Below, piece by piece: positions 1 through 7,765 of a DNA stretch of 64,000 nucleotides (position 1 is the first letter of the stretch; every line of letters begins with the position of its first letter). The stretch is from Metabacillus idriensis (GTDB lineage Bacteria; Bacillota; Bacilli; Bacillales; Bacillaceae). Under the pieces are notes generated by a model. That model ran no database searches and had not been told where the DNA came from. It saw only the letters and a list, made by a program, of their open reading frames with translations. The translations under genes and the position numbers were made by a program. The stretch is from contig NZ_WKKF01000014.1 of NCBI RefSeq assembly GCF_009674765.1, positions 1-64,000 of the forward strand. Direction: 5' to 3'.

Positions 1-333
1 ACTCGCAAATAACCGTGCATTTACTCCCCCAAAAGAGTGTCCTACCAGTATATATGGAGGAATTATATTTAACTTATCTAAAAGTTCTTTCAGTTCCTTT
101 ACCATCTCTCGGCTATTCCTAGGATTAGAGCTCGGTTCGCTTTTACCTAAACCTGCTCTATCAAACACGAAAACTTCTGTTAGTAAAGAGACTTCGGGAA
201 TTATGGCATTCCATCCCTTTGAATAATCCCCATATCCAGCATCCATAACAACGGTTGGTTTATCTTTTTTTTCCCCAATTATGTTAGCAAACATTTGAAA
301 GTCACTAACTTTTATAAACATCTCTTTAGACAT
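1..333 (-). CDS. Alpha/beta hydrolase, C-terminus beyond window
   Basis: This is the N-terminal 111 residues of a serine hydrolase; the gene runs off the left edge. The nucleophile elbow GHSFGG is at residues 98-103 (Ser100) and an FDRAGLGKSE stretch sits near residue 60, both typical of small-molecule alpha/beta hydrolases. The ATG is preceded by GAGGA at good spacing. The catalytic Asp and His would lie outside the window, so activity and substrate cannot be judged. It is the first of the leftward small genes whose 3' ends carry the shared repeat; its own 3' end is not visible. Confidence 0.85.
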   Translation of the reverse strand, partial: MSKEMFIKVSDFQMFANIIGEKKDKPTVVMDAGYGDYSKGWNAIIPEVSLLTEVFVFDRAGLGKSEPSSNPRNSREMVKELKELLDKLNIIPPYILVGHSFGGVNARLFAS

Positions 334-400
334 ATTATTAAGATCCTCACTTTTTTTATTCCTTTACTAGTAAACAATGTAGCTTATTCAATTAAACTCC

Positions 401-460
401 CAATTCCTCAATAAGAAAAGCCGATCCACTTTGCTGCAATCGCCCCCGATTGTTGAATAA
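401..460 (-). repeat. Shared 3'-end repeat, copy 1 (terminator-like)
   Basis: In gene orientation the element starts TTATTCAACAAT, continues CAATCGGGGGCGATTG and ends in a T-rich stretch and TTATTGAGGAAT. It begins directly after the stop codon of the 58-aa gene. Two overlapping hairpins can form: CAATCG/CGATTG, or a GGCGAT-type stem closing just before TTTTCTT as a rho-independent terminator. In this copy the second stem is weakened (GCCGAT on the plus strand). Close copies occur at 61037-61096 and 61979-62027. Confidence 0.8.
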
Positions 461-637
461 CTAACTGAAAAATATCCCTAATAATATAGAAATTAACGAC
501 AGAGCAAAGAAACCCATAAAGAAATAGCCAAAATATCTTAATGGTTTGGGGAGTTTCTTTAAGTCTACATCTGTAGGCATTCCCTCAACATTTTTCATAT
601 GATCCATTGCATCATTAAATGGTTTCTTTTCGGACAT
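461..637 (-). CDS. Small single-pass membrane protein (58 aa)
   Basis: I do not recognise the family. The 58 residues start MSEKKPFNDAMDHMKN, have a short charged N-terminal half and one hydrophobic segment at about residues 34-57, so it is probably a membrane peptide with the N-terminus inside. The ATG follows AAGGAGGG at ideal spacing, which strongly supports a real gene despite its length. The stop codon abuts the shared repeat at 401-460. In layout it resembles the DUF6366 protein at 60436-60651 (soluble charged head, one C-terminal helix) but the sequences are not alike. Function unknown. Confidence 0.75.
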   Translation of the reverse strand: MSEKKPFNDAMDHMKNVEGMPTDVDLKKLPKPLRYFGYFFMGFFALSLISILLGIFFS

Positions 638-749
638 TAAGACCCTCCTTAATTCAAACAGTATTTTTTATCTAGCTTGTAAAATCAAAAAGAAATTGAT
701 CTAGGCGGCTTAACCCTATCTCTTATCTGCAAATGAACTTCATATACAA

Positions 750-804
750 TTCAGTAAGAAAATCGAAAACCCTTCTTGAATAGTCGCCCCCGATTGCTGA
801 AGAC
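750..804 (-). repeat. Shared 3'-end repeat, copy 2
   Basis: The core on the plus strand is TCGCCCCCGATTGCTGAAGAC. It lies 30 bases downstream of the 95-aa gene on the minus strand. In gene orientation TCGGGGGCGA is followed by a spacer and a second TCG and T-run, a divergent version of the two-hairpin layout of copy 1. Confidence 0.65.
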
Positions 805-834
805 ATAAATGATGTTTCACTCAGTTGAAAATAT

Positions 835-1122
835 TCATACTTGTTCTGTCCAAATTTTATAGATAATTTGACCGTCTATTTTTGTTTCTTCTGTACAAAT
901 GCTAAAAGAAATATTATTATTTCCAGCCCATTTAGGTAAATAATATGCTAAATATTTAATTACCTTCTCATCAGGTGTTGCATATCCAACATTGATTTTA
1001 TTAAATAAAAAAACAGCAAAATCAGGATACAAAGCATCTGTCCATTCTTCAGCTTCAAACTCCGAATCAAAAATGCGATTATCTTCTTTATAACTTCCAT
1101 TTATCCATTTAACATTCTCCAT
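835..1122 (-). CDS. Hypothetical protein (95 aa)
   Basis: The family is not recognised. The 95-residue product is soluble, acidic and rich in aromatic residues (KWING, EEWTDALYPDF, YYLPKWAGN), with no signal peptide or membrane segment. A weak GGTGG precedes the ATG. It stands alone between two copies of the shared repeat, like most genes in this block. The regular length and the 3' repeat support a genuine gene, but no function can be offered. Confidence 0.65.
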   Translation of the reverse strand: MENVKWINGSYKEDNRIFDSEFEAEEWTDALYPDFAVFLFNKINVGYATPDEKVIKYLAYYLPKWAGNNNISFSICTEETKIDGQIIYKIWTEQV

Positions 1123-1190
1123 TGAACCACCAACTTTTAGAGTCTACTACCATTTGTTGATATATTTCATATTAAGCAGAACTACATTTA

Positions 1191-1290
1191 CTTTTATAAA
1201 AAGAGACGATTCATTGTTAAGCAATTGCCCCCGATTGTTGAATATCATCTATGTTGTCTTATAGAAGAAAAGCGCCCGTTAATGAAAAAA
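1191..1290 (-). repeat. Shared 3'-end repeats, copies 3 and 4
   Basis: Two elements lie downstream of the transglutaminase-like gene. The nearer one (1261-1290) is the short form: AACGGGCGC followed by TTTTCTT in gene orientation, directly after the stop codon. The farther one (core 1221-1243) is the long form with CAATCGGGGGCAATTG. The doubling suggests two cassette ends left after loss of a gene between them. Confidence 0.65.
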
Positions 1291-1899
1291 CTATAAACTC
1301 TCTGGTAAATGATGTTTATACATTTCTAATACATTAGTATGTTGTTTTAACACAGCTATCGTTTTTGGATGTGGCTGTACATAAATAACAGGATAGTCCT
1401 TTTCATCAAATTCTTCATAAGTAGGAAAAGCTAATTTTTCTTCATCAATTGAAAATTGGGCATCAATTCCCTTTTTATTTCCACGAGCATCTAACCTTAC
1501 CCATTTATTAAGTGATTTAAAAAAAACAGCATTTAAAGCGTGAATACAATACCCTTTTTCTGGTGTATCAAACAACATCAATCTTTGATAACAAAAACCT
1601 GTTGGTATTCCTTGAGAACGTAATAAAGATGCTAATAAATGGGATTTTGCATAGCATATTCCCTCTTTATAGGCTAATACATCTGATGCTTTACATGTAA
1701 CGCGTTTCCCTTGGATATCCCAAGAATGAGATATTTCATCACGAACAAATTCAAAAGCAACTTTTGCCTTTTCAATTTCAGTTTGAGATGGATTAAAAAG
1801 TTCATCTACTTTCGACTTTATCAAGGCGTTAGAATAATTAATTTCGTTTAATTCAAGCAAATAATCTTCTAATTTATCAGTTTCACATACTAGGTGCAT
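1291..1899 (-). CDS. Transglutaminase-like cysteine protease-fold protein
   Basis: The 202-aa protein has the transglutaminase-core triad in order: Cys in GICYAKSHLL (about residue 92), His in CIHALNAVFF (about residue 121) and Asp in RLDARGNKKG (about residue 138). Proteins of this size in Bacillus are usually cytosolic and of unknown substrate; cross-linking, peptidase or amidase activity are all possible. I start at the ATG at 1899 because AGGAGTGGAG precedes it; an ATG 15 bases upstream has no such site. No signal peptide. It is a stand-alone unit ending in the shared repeat. Confidence 0.85.
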   Translation of the reverse strand: MHLVCETDKLEDYLLELNEINYSNALIKSKVDELFNPSQTEIEKAKVAFEFVRDEISHSWDIQGKRVTCKASDVLAYKEGICYAKSHLLASLLRSQGIPTGFCYQRLMLFDTPEKGYCIHALNAVFFKSLNKWVRLDARGNKKGIDAQFSIDEEKLAFPTYEEFDEKDYPVIYVQPHPKTIAVLKQHTNVLEMYKHHLPESL

Positions 1900-1937
1900 A
1901 GCTCCACTCCTCAATCAATTTTTCCGTGATGCTTACC

Positions 1938-2408
1938 CTATTTGAGACTTTTCATCATAGAAACAACTTTTATATTTATGCCGTTTGGTTTATGTACAAC
2001 TTCCTCATTATAGATTTCATACCCAATTGAACTATATAACTTTATATTTTTAGGCACAGTCATACGAACTTTGCAAAATATCGTAGTTCCTCCTTTTTTT
2101 ATTGCGAAATCTTCTAAAGACCTTAATATTTTTTTCGCAATACCAAGACCCTGTTTTTCTGGAATCACTGAAAGTCTATAAAAATATAAACCCTCTTCTT
2201 TTAATTGAAGACGAACCATTCCAACTGGCTGATTATCAACATAACTAATTAAAGCCTGCTCACCGTCTTTTAAAGCACTTAAAAGGGACTGTACAGTTTC
2301 CTCCAAAGCACTTGAAGGTGGTACTTCGTCTTTATATTCTATAAATGCCTTGATCATTAAATCGTGTATAATCGATACATCTGATACCTTAGCAAATTTT
2401 ACCTCCAA
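1938..2408 (-). CDS. GNAT family N-acetyltransferase
   Basis: The 156-aa product fits a single GNAT domain. The acetyl-CoA binding loop is visible as SVIPEKQGLGIAKKIL (about residues 90-105, Q-x-x-G-x-G/A type), preceded by the beta-strand YFYRLSV and followed by GTTIFCKVRM and LYSSIGYEIY, the usual C-terminal part. I chose a TTG start at 2408 (MEVKFAKVSD) because GGAGGAATATTAC precedes it, although the frame stays open further upstream. The substrate is unknown. About 40 bases separate it from the transglutaminase-like gene, so the two may be co-transcribed. Confidence 0.85.
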   Translation of the reverse strand: MEVKFAKVSDVSIIHDLMIKAFIEYKDEVPPSSALEETVQSLLSALKDGEQALISYVDNQPVGMVRLQLKEEGLYFYRLSVIPEKQGLGIAKKILRSLEDFAIKKGGTTIFCKVRMTVPKNIKLYSSIGYEIYNEEVVHKPNGINIKVVSMMKSLK

Positions 2409-2497
2409 GTAATATTCCTCCTTTTTAGTTATAAATATACAACTATATGTATTTTTATTCAACAAAGATATAGCTAACAATCTAAAAATTCCTTCTC

Positions 2498-2530
2498 TTA
2501 TTCAAGATAATGGCCCGTTTATTGATCAAA
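2498..2530 (-). repeat. Degenerate shared repeat, copy 5
   Basis: GATAATGGCCCGTTTATTGATCAA resembles the short form of the repeat seen elsewhere as GGCCC/GCGCCC followed by TTWATTGA. It is upstream of the acetyltransferase. The match is partial and no strong stem is visible. The rest of 2530-2690 holds no gene I can support. Confidence 0.35.
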
Positions 2531-2699
2531 CTCTTGAAACCACTCTTCAACAATCCTCCCTCTATAAAGAAAGGAATAGCTCTGGATTTCTAGTTTTTTC
2601 TTAAGATTTCATCTAGATTTATTTTAATTAGACATCAAAGTTATGGGCTTAAGTTGAAAATAAGGATATTTTTGGAGTGTTAGAGAAAAAAAGTCCTTA

Positions 2700-2935
2700 A
2701 CTGTCTAACCACCCCTATCCAAAAAGTGGTTACCTAGTAAAAGTATGGTTGCACTGGTGGATGTCCACATGTCTCATGGAGGTCAACCCTCCCATTTCTC
2801 ACAGAGTCTTTGCTCCAAAATTCCTTCGTCCAACCTTTCCATGAGGTGGATGTCAGTGATGCTGCCCGACAGGATCAAAGTCCGTAGTATTGTTGTTTTA
2901 CTGACTAATCCGTGCTTCAAATGTCTAAAATAATA
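2700..2935 (-). ncRNA. Candidate bridge-RNA region of the IS110 element
   Basis: The 3' flank of the transposase is GC-richer than its surroundings and has no supported ORF. It contains two copies of GGTGGATGTC (2756-2765 and 2846-2855), a GTGGATGTCCAC palindrome and other short complementary pieces. Some IS110-family elements are known to encode a bridge RNA in a non-coding end. The assignment here is inference from position and structure; the 5' flank (4262-4377) is the alternative. Confidence 0.3.
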
Positions 2936-2974
2936 AACCTAATAAAACTAAATAAATAACCAACTAAATGAATT

Positions 2975-4261
2975 CTAAGCTGCTTTCTGTAATGGTGCCA
3001 TATGGGGAATATCCTTCAACATTCTATCTTCACTAAATTCACATTGTTTTGTACCAATCGTAAAAAGAATTCGTATCAGCTTATTACATATCGCTATAAG
3101 AGACTGCATTTTCTTTAGAGGATTTGTTTTACGTGTTGTAAAATACTCATGTAAAGCTTTAAAAGCAGTGTTCTTAGCTACCAAAGGCATCGCTACTCGG
3201 AAGAGGAGAGCCCTCAATGTCTTCCTTCCTCTCTTTGTAATCTTCGTTTGCCCTTTGTGCTTTCCAGAGGTATTCTCCTTTAAGCTTAATCCAGCTAACT
3301 TGATGATTTGTCTAGGGTGAGAATAGTAACTTAAATTCCCGACTTCTGAAAAGAAGCCAGCTACAGTGTCCTTGCCGATTCCTGTGATGGCCAACATTTG
3401 TTGAACACCTGGTATCCGTTCAAGGAGTCCATCAATATCAGATTCTAGTTCTTCGAACTTTTCATTTATTAACTCATACTTGTCTAGTAAAGTGCGAAGC
3501 TCTAATTTAGCCATCCTCGAACCTTCACGAATACCAATAGAGTCTTTAGCTACTCGTTTAAGTTCTTGAATTTTACTGAGTCCAACCGCACGCTTTACAG
3601 CTTTTCTAAGGTGAATGAGGATCTCTTGTTCCTCCACTATCTCTAACTCATGTGGTAATACGTTTAACTTTAATATTTGTATTGCTGCTTTTCCTTCCCA
3701 ATCCTTAAACACTGTAAGGAATTCAGGAAAATATCGATCTAACCAGTTATGAATTTGCCCCTGCACAGCTTGTAAGTCAACAAATAAGAGATCGCGAATT
3801 TTCCTTGCCACACGAAGTTCTGCATAAACTCCCTGTGGAATATTAGGTTCAGCATATCTTCCATCTTTAACTAGCTGAGCAATGACTCTTGCGTCCTTCA
3901 CGTCATTTTTGGTTGGAGAATTATCATCTAATTCTTTAGACTTCTTCACATGCATAGGATTTACAACGACAAACTTAATCTCCTCTTCTTTAAGAAAATG
4001 AGCAAGGTTGAGCCAATAATGACCTGTCGGCTCCATTCCAATAATCACCTTATCCATGCCGTGTTGTTCCATCAAATGTTTTATCCAGCCTAAAAAAAGA
4101 TCAAAATGTGATTTGGTATTTTCAAAGTGACAAGGTGCACCAAACTCTATGCCTCTAAAATCTTGAGCACGAGCTACATGCTTATACTTCGCAATATCTA
4201 CACCTACAATTAGTGTTTGAGAAGAAATTTGAGCAATCTTTTCATTTTGGTTATAATTCAT
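2975..4261 (-). CDS. IS110-family transposase
   Basis: The 428-aa protein is a DEDD/RuvC-like recombinase. The first Asp is in VGVDIAK (about residue 21), the Glu in GMEPTGHYW (about residue 102) and the Asp pair in KNDVKDARV (about residue 140). The C-terminal Tnp20 region includes IPGVQQMLAITGIG and LAGLSLKENTSGKHKGQ followed by KRGRKTLRALLFRVA. The length is normal and the frame intact, so it could be active. An AGGAGGAC site precedes the ATG. Family membership is secure; the IS110 versus IS1111 subgroup is not. Confidence 0.95.
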   Translation of the reverse strand: MNYNQNEKIAQISSQTLIVGVDIAKYKHVARAQDFRGIEFGAPCHFENTKSHFDLFLGWIKHLMEQHGMDKVIIGMEPTGHYWLNLAHFLKEEEIKFVVVNPMHVKKSKELDDNSPTKNDVKDARVIAQLVKDGRYAEPNIPQGVYAELRVARKIRDLLFVDLQAVQGQIHNWLDRYFPEFLTVFKDWEGKAAIQILKLNVLPHELEIVEEQEILIHLRKAVKRAVGLSKIQELKRVAKDSIGIREGSRMAKLELRTLLDKYELINEKFEELESDIDGLLERIPGVQQMLAITGIGKDTVAGFFSEVGNLSYYSHPRQIIKLAGLSLKENTSGKHKGQTKITKRGRKTLRALLFRVAMPLVAKNTAFKALHEYFTTRKTNPLKKMQSLIAICNKLIRILFTIGTKQCEFSEDRMLKDIPHMAPLQKAA

Positions 4262-4377
4262 ATTGAAGTCCTCCTGGTATATATGATTTTGTCCTTTTCG
4301 CTGGCCAGCTTCAGGACACTCATATCATACCAAGAGGTTATTTTTTTGTTCAAACCTCATTTTTCTCCATTACAGGA

Positions 4378-4400
4378 ATGCTGCCCTTTAATGGAATAAG
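4378..4400 (-). repeat. Shared repeat, copy 6
   Basis: ATGCTGCCCTTTAATGGAATAAG on the plus strand is close to the form at 58690-58715 (GCGCCCTTTAATTGAATAA). It lies at the promoter-proximal end of the IS110 element and may have been the insertion neighbourhood. Between 4400 and 4508 I see nothing else. Confidence 0.5.
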
Positions 4401-4508
4401 ACTTACGATAATATTGGCTCTAAAAAGTAGGATTGGTCGTGTTACATTTTTTTAAAATCACATCCCGATAATACAGGTAGCAATTTCAACTACATTTCCA
4501 TATGTATC

Positions 4509-5180
4509 TTAAAGATCAAGCTCCTCTTTGAGTGTTATTTCAAAGTTATTGTTTACATAATCTTTAATAAAACGATATTTTTTATCATAATCCTCTTCCG
4601 TTCTAAAAAAACCTACTCTTTTTGTCCGCTCAGACTCCGGTTTTGTAGACCACAATTTAAGTGCTTCATCTTCAAGTTTGTTTTCAATTCTCTTTCGTAA
4701 AACCATATCTTGAAACCTTTGTTCTTTCTGCTCTTCCACCGAGATTGGTTGAGGTAGCTGTTTAATTATGGATTCATACTGATTTTTCAATTCTTCAATC
4801 TTCGTGGCAGCTAATTCTTCAAATGATGCACGCATTTCTATAGATAAATGTTGTTTTATAGACTCTATGTCCTCTACATAAGATGATGGAAAGGTAGACT
4901 CAGTTTTTGGGAAAGGTCTTAGATCAAAATGATTTTGAAGATCTCTTGAGATTGCAGCAAGTGACCATTTGTCTTCTCGGCGACTTTTAATAAATATCGC
5001 TATTTTTAAATCAAGGTCATCATATATTTTTTCATTTGTGTCTTCAGACCGATTGATGTAATGGATACGATCAGTCTCCAATCTTTTAAACCAACCGTCA
5101 ACTGTATTCATATGAAGAGATGTAATATCAAGATTACGTTTAATTACTTCGACAAAATCACTAATTTTCCAAAAATTCAT
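4509..5180 (-). CDS. MerR-like HTH protein with coiled coil
   Basis: The 223-aa protein has a MerR/RacA-type N-terminus (about residues 1-60: WKISDFVEVI... TVDGWFKRLE) that should bind DNA. A helical, charged middle follows (about residues 105-180), then a C-terminal FFRTEEDYDKKYRFIKDYV motif. The architecture is DNA-binding head plus coiled coil, as in chromosome or plasmid anchoring and regulatory proteins. It lies downstream of the ParR/ParM pair on the same strand, separated by 440 bases, so a role in plasmid maintenance is plausible but unproven. Confidence 0.6.
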   Translation of the reverse strand: MNFWKISDFVEVIKRNLDITSLHMNTVDGWFKRLETDRIHYINRSEDTNEKIYDDLDLKIAIFIKSRREDKWSLAAISRDLQNHFDLRPFPKTESTFPSSYVEDIESIKQHLSIEMRASFEELAATKIEELKNQYESIIKQLPQPISVEEQKEQRFQDMVLRKRIENKLEDEALKLWSTKPESERTKRVGFFRTEEDYDKKYRFIKDYVNNNFEITLKEELDL

Positions 5181-5603
5181 TAGTATAAGCCCCCTCTTTA
5201 TATTCTTTTGAGTAGATTAATCAAATTTACTTTCTATATATGGAGCACATATTACAAGTGGTTTATAATTTATGGAACACTTGTAGAATAAAAGATACAT
5301 ATAGACTAAAAATCTCGATTTAATGGAGTTTAAATTCAGTATTAAAATATACTACATGTGGTGGTTTTTGAATGTATGCTTATTTTTCGGTTGGAAACGT
5401 TATCTACTTGTAGGCTCTATACAATATGTAGAATATATTATTTGTCGATTGTGATTATATATGAACTACAACTAGACTATAATAGCATATAATTTAGTGT
5501 GTTTTGAGTAGAGTTTTCATTTTTTCTAATTGTATAAGTAGTAAATTATCATTTATTATGTAAAATCCTTTATCTAGTTTTGTCTTATCTTGCGTAAAAA
5601 GAA
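5181..5603. other. AT-rich non-coding stretch
   Basis: No gene is visible. The stretch is very AT-rich, with an ACAAGTG/CACTTGT inverted repeat at about 5254-5284 and several TATAAT-like hexamers. It probably holds the promoter of the HTH gene. It could also contain part of the partition site, but I see no iteron array. Confidence 0.4.
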
Positions 5604-5622
5604 AACCCACAATAAGTGGGTT
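5604..5622 (-). terminator. Terminator of the parMR operon
   Basis: On the minus strand AACCCAC-TTATT-GTGGGTT is followed by TTCTTTTT, a simple rho-independent terminator that overlaps the end of the parR-like stop codon. Confidence 0.8.
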
Positions 5623-6047
5623 TAGTCATCATCATCTTCAAAAGTAAGGAACGTTTTTTGTGCAAAGTTCTTAACGGTATCATTTACTTTAAAGGATTGA
5701 GAGGGAGTGTCTTCATTTTTACCTTCGATTGTATCAAAATCGAAACCTGTAGCAGGTTTGTTAATAACCTGGTAGAGAAGTTGACTAATTAAAGCTTTTG
5801 TTTGTGGGTGATTCAGCCACTCTTTTTGGTCATTGGTGATTCCTTTAGGGAGAGGAACTGAAATGGTATCTTCCTCAGATGTTTTAGAAATCTTCCGGGA
5901 AATTGCATCTACAAAAAGAGGGGCGATTTCACTGCTGAATTTCCGGCCTAATCTAGTTTTTCTTCTTGTTAAATATTTACTTACTGATACAGGAGTATCA
6001 TGTGGCAGACGAAATGAGATCGTTTTGCCAGGTTCAAATTGTTCCAT
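5622..6047 (-). CDS. ParR-like partition adaptor protein
   Basis: The 141-aa protein follows the ParM-like gene with a six-base gap and is the likely centromere-binding adaptor of a type II partition system. The N-terminal half (GKTISFRLPHDTPVSVSKYLTRRKTRLGRKFSSEIAPLF) fits a ribbon-helix-helix strand and basic helix, and the acidic C-terminus ending EDDDD would contact the filament. ATG 6047 is chosen over GTG 6056 because AGAGTGA sits at correct spacing. It probably represses its own operon through the iterons at 7251-7299. The family is inferred mainly from context; sequence identity with known ParR proteins is not obvious by eye. Confidence 0.7.
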   Translation of the reverse strand: MEQFEPGKTISFRLPHDTPVSVSKYLTRRKTRLGRKFSSEIAPLFVDAISRKISKTSEEDTISVPLPKGITNDQKEWLNHPQTKALISQLLYQVINKPATGFDFDTIEGKNEDTPSQSFKVNDTVKNFAQKTFLTFEDDDD

Positions 6048-6052
6048 AAGAA

Positions 6053-7195
6053 TCACTCTTTATTTGCTGCTACTTCTTGTGTAGACAATCCTTTGCTTTG
6101 AAGATACATAAGAAGAATCTTGAAATATGCACGGGCAATGATCCATACGCTATCTTCTTTTGATAAAAATCGAAGAGGGTAGTTTTTGTCTGACGAATTA
6201 AGCTCAGTTAAATAAGGTTTCAAAACTAATGAGCCTCCACCGATTTGATAAGCTAGCCGAATATTCGGTTCGTTACGCCACATATCTTTGATAAGTTTAT
6301 ATTCTTCTTTGGCCAATACAGAAAGCTCTTGATCTACAATATCTTTAATGGAAACACGATTGCCATCTACCCAAATGTGATTTTGTTCTTCAGGGTCTTC
6401 ATTTGAAATGATCTCAACTAAGGTACGACGACTTTTTATTGAATATTTATGTTTAGAGTATACTTGTCTAATAATGTTATCTAGATAAGTAGAAACACCT
6501 TTTTTAATTCCATTGCTGTACTCATTATCAACCTCTGCATCACTAGTGATTATGGCTGAATCCGTAGAAAGGCCGCCAATATCATTAATTAAAATCGTTT
6601 TTCCTAGAAGATCTTCATTCTTTGTTGATCCGTCATTGTTAGTCGTTAAGTCTACAAATGCAGCAAAACCTTCTGTATTCACTAAAACTTGTTCGAATTT
6701 AATTCGGACTATTTTCCCTTCAAGTTCAGGGGTTTTTAAGAACTGTACTTCATGCTGAGAGTTTTTTAATTTCTTGCGAAAGTCTTTTGCTTTCGCTTTC
6801 TTCGTTTCGTCTAAAGGTAGCCCGGTAGACAAAAAGTATGTGGCTTCAATGATGCCATCGTCTTCTTTAAAATGATTAACTGCGTCAAATGCAAGTGAAG
6901 CTAATAGCATAATTACAGGCTGATCATTATCAGACTTGTCTTGATCTGGTGATAGTTCATCGTTGTTAGGATATTTTGCTGCTAAGTTACCAACTGCGTA
7001 ACTTCCGTTTTTTTTCTTCAAAGCAGATGATGTTATTTCAACATGAAGTGCATTTAAAGGATTCTTTTCCATTTCGACAATTTCTCGGTCTTTCACTTCA
7101 GCAATAACATTCGGTATGTAAATCTGGTTGTTGAGGTCCCCTAAATAGCCTTTTACAGCATCGTTACCAATATCAATTGAAACAAATCTTCCCAT
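6053..7195 (-). CDS. parM: ParM-like actin, plasmid segregation
   Basis: This 380-aa protein belongs to the ParM/StbA actin-like ATPases that polymerise to push plasmid copies apart. The phosphate-1 motif is at the N-terminus (FVSIDIGNDAVKGYLGD, residues 4-20), the phosphate-2 region is LINDIGGLSTDSAII (about residues 207-221), and the adenosine motif is QIGGGSLVL (about residues 318-326). An AGGAGG site precedes the ATG. With the ParR-like gene downstream and iterons upstream it forms a complete type II partition locus. Alp/AlfA-type Bacillus actins are the nearest alternatives. Confidence 0.9.
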   Translation of the reverse strand: MGRFVSIDIGNDAVKGYLGDLNNQIYIPNVIAEVKDREIVEMEKNPLNALHVEITSSALKKKNGSYAVGNLAAKYPNNDELSPDQDKSDNDQPVIMLLASLAFDAVNHFKEDDGIIEATYFLSTGLPLDETKKAKAKDFRKKLKNSQHEVQFLKTPELEGKIVRIKFEQVLVNTEGFAAFVDLTTNNDGSTKNEDLLGKTILINDIGGLSTDSAIITSDAEVDNEYSNGIKKGVSTYLDNIIRQVYSKHKYSIKSRRTLVEIISNEDPEEQNHIWVDGNRVSIKDIVDQELSVLAKEEYKLIKDMWRNEPNIRLAYQIGGGSLVLKPYLTELNSSDKNYPLRFLSKEDSVWIIARAYFKILLMYLQSKGLSTQEVAANKE

Positions 7196-7248
7196 TTTTC
7201 CTGTTTCCTCCTTAATATTTGCGTGTTATTTATTAACTAATTGCACTT

Positions 7249-7299
7249 ATTGTATGCGTTTTGCATGCTTTTGTCAACCATTGCATACGTTTTGCATGC
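7249..7299 (-). promoter_or_regulatory. parMR promoter overlapped by two iterons (candidate centromere)
   Basis: On the minus strand -35 TTGACA (7272-7277) is separated by 17 bases from -10 TACAAT (7249-7254). Two near-identical 18-mers of the form TGYATRCGTTTTGCATGC occupy 7251-7268 and 7282-7299, 31 bp apart, one inside the spacer and one just upstream. This is the arrangement expected for ParR binding that both marks the centromere and represses the operon. Confidence 0.75.
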
Positions 7300-7316
7300 A
7301 CTGTATTTTAAAATAA

Positions 7317-7336
7317 ACCCTTATAAGAATAAGGGT
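7317..7336. repeat. Perfect hairpin
   Basis: ACCCTTAT-AAGA-ATAAGGGT is a perfect 8-bp hairpin without a T-run. It lies between the par iterons and the rep leader. Apart from it, 7300-7480 shows only weak promoter-like hexamers. Confidence 0.5.
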
Positions 7337-7477
7337 AGACGAATGTCAAAAATGGGTGTATAGTGTTTAGTAACTTGATATATTTTGATGAATTATGTTT
7401 CCTAAATTAATAGATTACGACATACATAGAGCATTATTAAAACATGACATTTAAGTGAAAATAAAAAAGACAAAAAT

Positions 7478-7597
7478 AAAAGAGCGTGTTGGTAGCACGC
7501 TCAGAAATATAGTTTCAAGCTAGCATAGCCCCTAGCATTGAAACGCCTTTGTCCAGATTGTTGGTAGCAATTTGGACCGTTATTAAAATTTCGTATG
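7478..7597 (-). ncRNA. Candidate antisense RNA controlling rep
   Basis: A minus-strand promoter is visible: -35 TTGCAA (7626-7631), a 17-base spacer and -10 TATTAT (7603-7608). The predicted transcript would be about 120 nt. It contains a hairpin at 7577-7551, one at 7543-7512, and a terminator hairpin at 7502-7482 followed by TTTTATTTTTG. The first and last hairpins have the same 7-base loop (TTGGTAG on the plus strand), a U-turn-like sequence suited to kissing with the rep leader. This is inferred from sequence alone. Confidence 0.6.
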
Positions 7598-7702
7598 GGA
7601 TTATAATAACAGTTTTCTAGGCTTTTTGCAATTACTTTCTCTAGCTTTTAGAGTGGAATATTTTGCAAAGAATCTAGGGGTATCAGGCGTTTTTAAGGTT
7701 TT

Positions 7703-7737
7703 AGACTGGGGCAGCTTAGCTTGCTCCAGTCTTTTTT
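7703..7737 (+). terminator. Attenuator terminator in the rep leader
   Basis: AGACTGGGGCA pairs with TGCTCCAGTCT, followed by TTTTTT, only 29 bases before the rep ATG. A strong terminator between leader and ribosome binding site implies transcriptional attenuation. The upstream CGCC (7543-) and AGGCG (7685-) segments could form a competing long-range pairing. Confidence 0.75.
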
Positions 7738-7765
7738 GTTTTCCCAAGCAGGGGAGGACAAGCAT

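Larger units (their letters stand above)
2690..4430 (-). mobile_element. IS110-family insertion sequence (approximate limits)
   Basis: The element consists of one DEDD transposase gene with a non-coding flank on each side: about 280 bases after the stop and about 110-170 bases before the start. IS110 elements lack classical terminal inverted repeats, so the edges cannot be read directly. The right edge probably lies before 4378, where a copy of the host repeat begins. The left edge is a guess based on where the structured GC-richer sequence begins. Confidence 0.6.

Noticed and set aside
2745-2933. 62-aa rightward frame beside the IS110 gene
   Set aside because: No ribosome site and unlikely residues; it lies in the structured flank of the insertion sequence.
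5833-6084. 83-aa rightward frame across the ParR-like gene
   Set aside because: A shadow of the leftward partition gene, lacking a ribosome site.
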